Positions 5,545 through 5,715 of a DNA stretch of 5,715 nt are shown one piece after another. Under the pieces are notes generated by a model. It saw only the letters and a list, made by a program, of their open reading frames with translations, had not been told where the DNA came from and did not search any database. Source of the DNA: Firmicutes bacterium UBA5473 (GTDB lineage Bacteria > Bacillota > DTU084); NCBI GenBank assembly GCA_002427165.1, contig DIQB01000054.1:1-5715 (forward strand), read 5' to 3'. Position 1 is the first letter of the stretch; each line of letters begins with the position of its first letter. The position numbers were made by a program, and so were the translations under genes.

Positions 5545-5582
5545 ATTTTAATTAATATAGGAATTTTCTATTACTATTTGTG

Positions 5583-5715
5583 CTTAGGTCTACTTATCCT
5601 TGGGTCTATCTGTCCTTAGATCTGCTTATCCTTAAGCCTATTTCTCCTTAGGTCTATCTGTTCTTATATCTATTTGCTCTTAGGTCTATTTTCCCTTAGG
5701 TCTATTTCCCCTTAG
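5583..5715. repeat. Degenerate 16-bp tandem repeat, at least 8 units, running off the window
   Basis: Eight consecutive 16-base units start at 5583, 5599, 5615, 5631, 5647, 5663, 5679 and 5695, and a ninth begins at 5711. The consensus is close to CTTAGGTCTATTTNTC. Positions 1-3 (CTT), 8-9 (CT) and 13 (T) are invariant in all eight, while the other positions vary and no unit lengths change. The bases at 5567-5582 look like an even more decayed unit. The + strand is pyrimidine-rich. The period is not a multiple of three, and stop codons recur in every frame on both strands, so it is non-coding. There are no spacers, so it is not a CRISPR array. Confidence 0.9.

Noticed and set aside
5583..5715. 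CRISPR array
   Set aside because: Units are 16 bases, directly adjacent, degenerate and without spacers; no cas genes are in view.

Overview
The window looks like chromosomal DNA of a Firmicute, probably a clostridial or Peptococcaceae-type organism. The reasons are moderate base composition, strong GGAGG-type ribosome binding sites, sigma-A promoters, intrinsic terminators, and an M-box (ykoK-type) magnesium riboswitch with Gram-positive transcription-attenuation architecture. The genus is a guess. All real genes lie on the + strand.

Layout. (1) Positions 1-1828 hold the end of a methionine-biosynthesis operon: the C-terminal half of metY (O-acetylhomoserine sulfhydrylase), overlapping by ATGA with a complete metX (homoserine O-acetyltransferase). 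MetX makes O-acetylhomoserine and MetY sulfhydrylates it to homocysteine. A GC-rich hairpin at 1910-1936 probably ends this operon, and a promoter-like sequence lies between metX and the hairpin. (2) Positions 2000-2678 form an unusually long leader, about 640 nt, for the next gene. It has a strong extended -10 promoter (2000-2028), an M-box Mg2+ riboswitch (about 2039-2199) with a legible antiterminator and a first intrinsic terminator (2207-2238), a 14-codon leader ORF with a perfect SD (2253-2297), a second strong terminator (2357-2388), a doubtful 39-codon ORF (2468-2587), and a hairpin just ahead of the mgtA SD. (3) Positions 2679-5387 encode a full-length MgtA/MgtB-type (P3B) Mg2+-importing P-type ATPase of 902 residues. 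(4) Positions 5388-5715 are non-coding. A 153-bp imperfect fold-back element (5392-5544) starts four bases after the mgtA stop, and a degenerate 16-bp tandem repeat of at least eight units runs from 5583 off the end of the window.

How it works together. Abundant Mg2+ should fold the M-box and free terminator 1, switching mgtA off; scarce Mg2+ should favour the antiterminator and read-through. The most interesting part is what follows: a translated-looking 14-aa peptide and a second terminator. This is the same logic as the mgtL leader peptide of enterobacterial mgtA, but placed in series behind an M-box. That suggests two-stage control, by ion-sensing RNA and then leader-peptide translation. 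The arrangement is read from sequence; the function of the second stage is inference.
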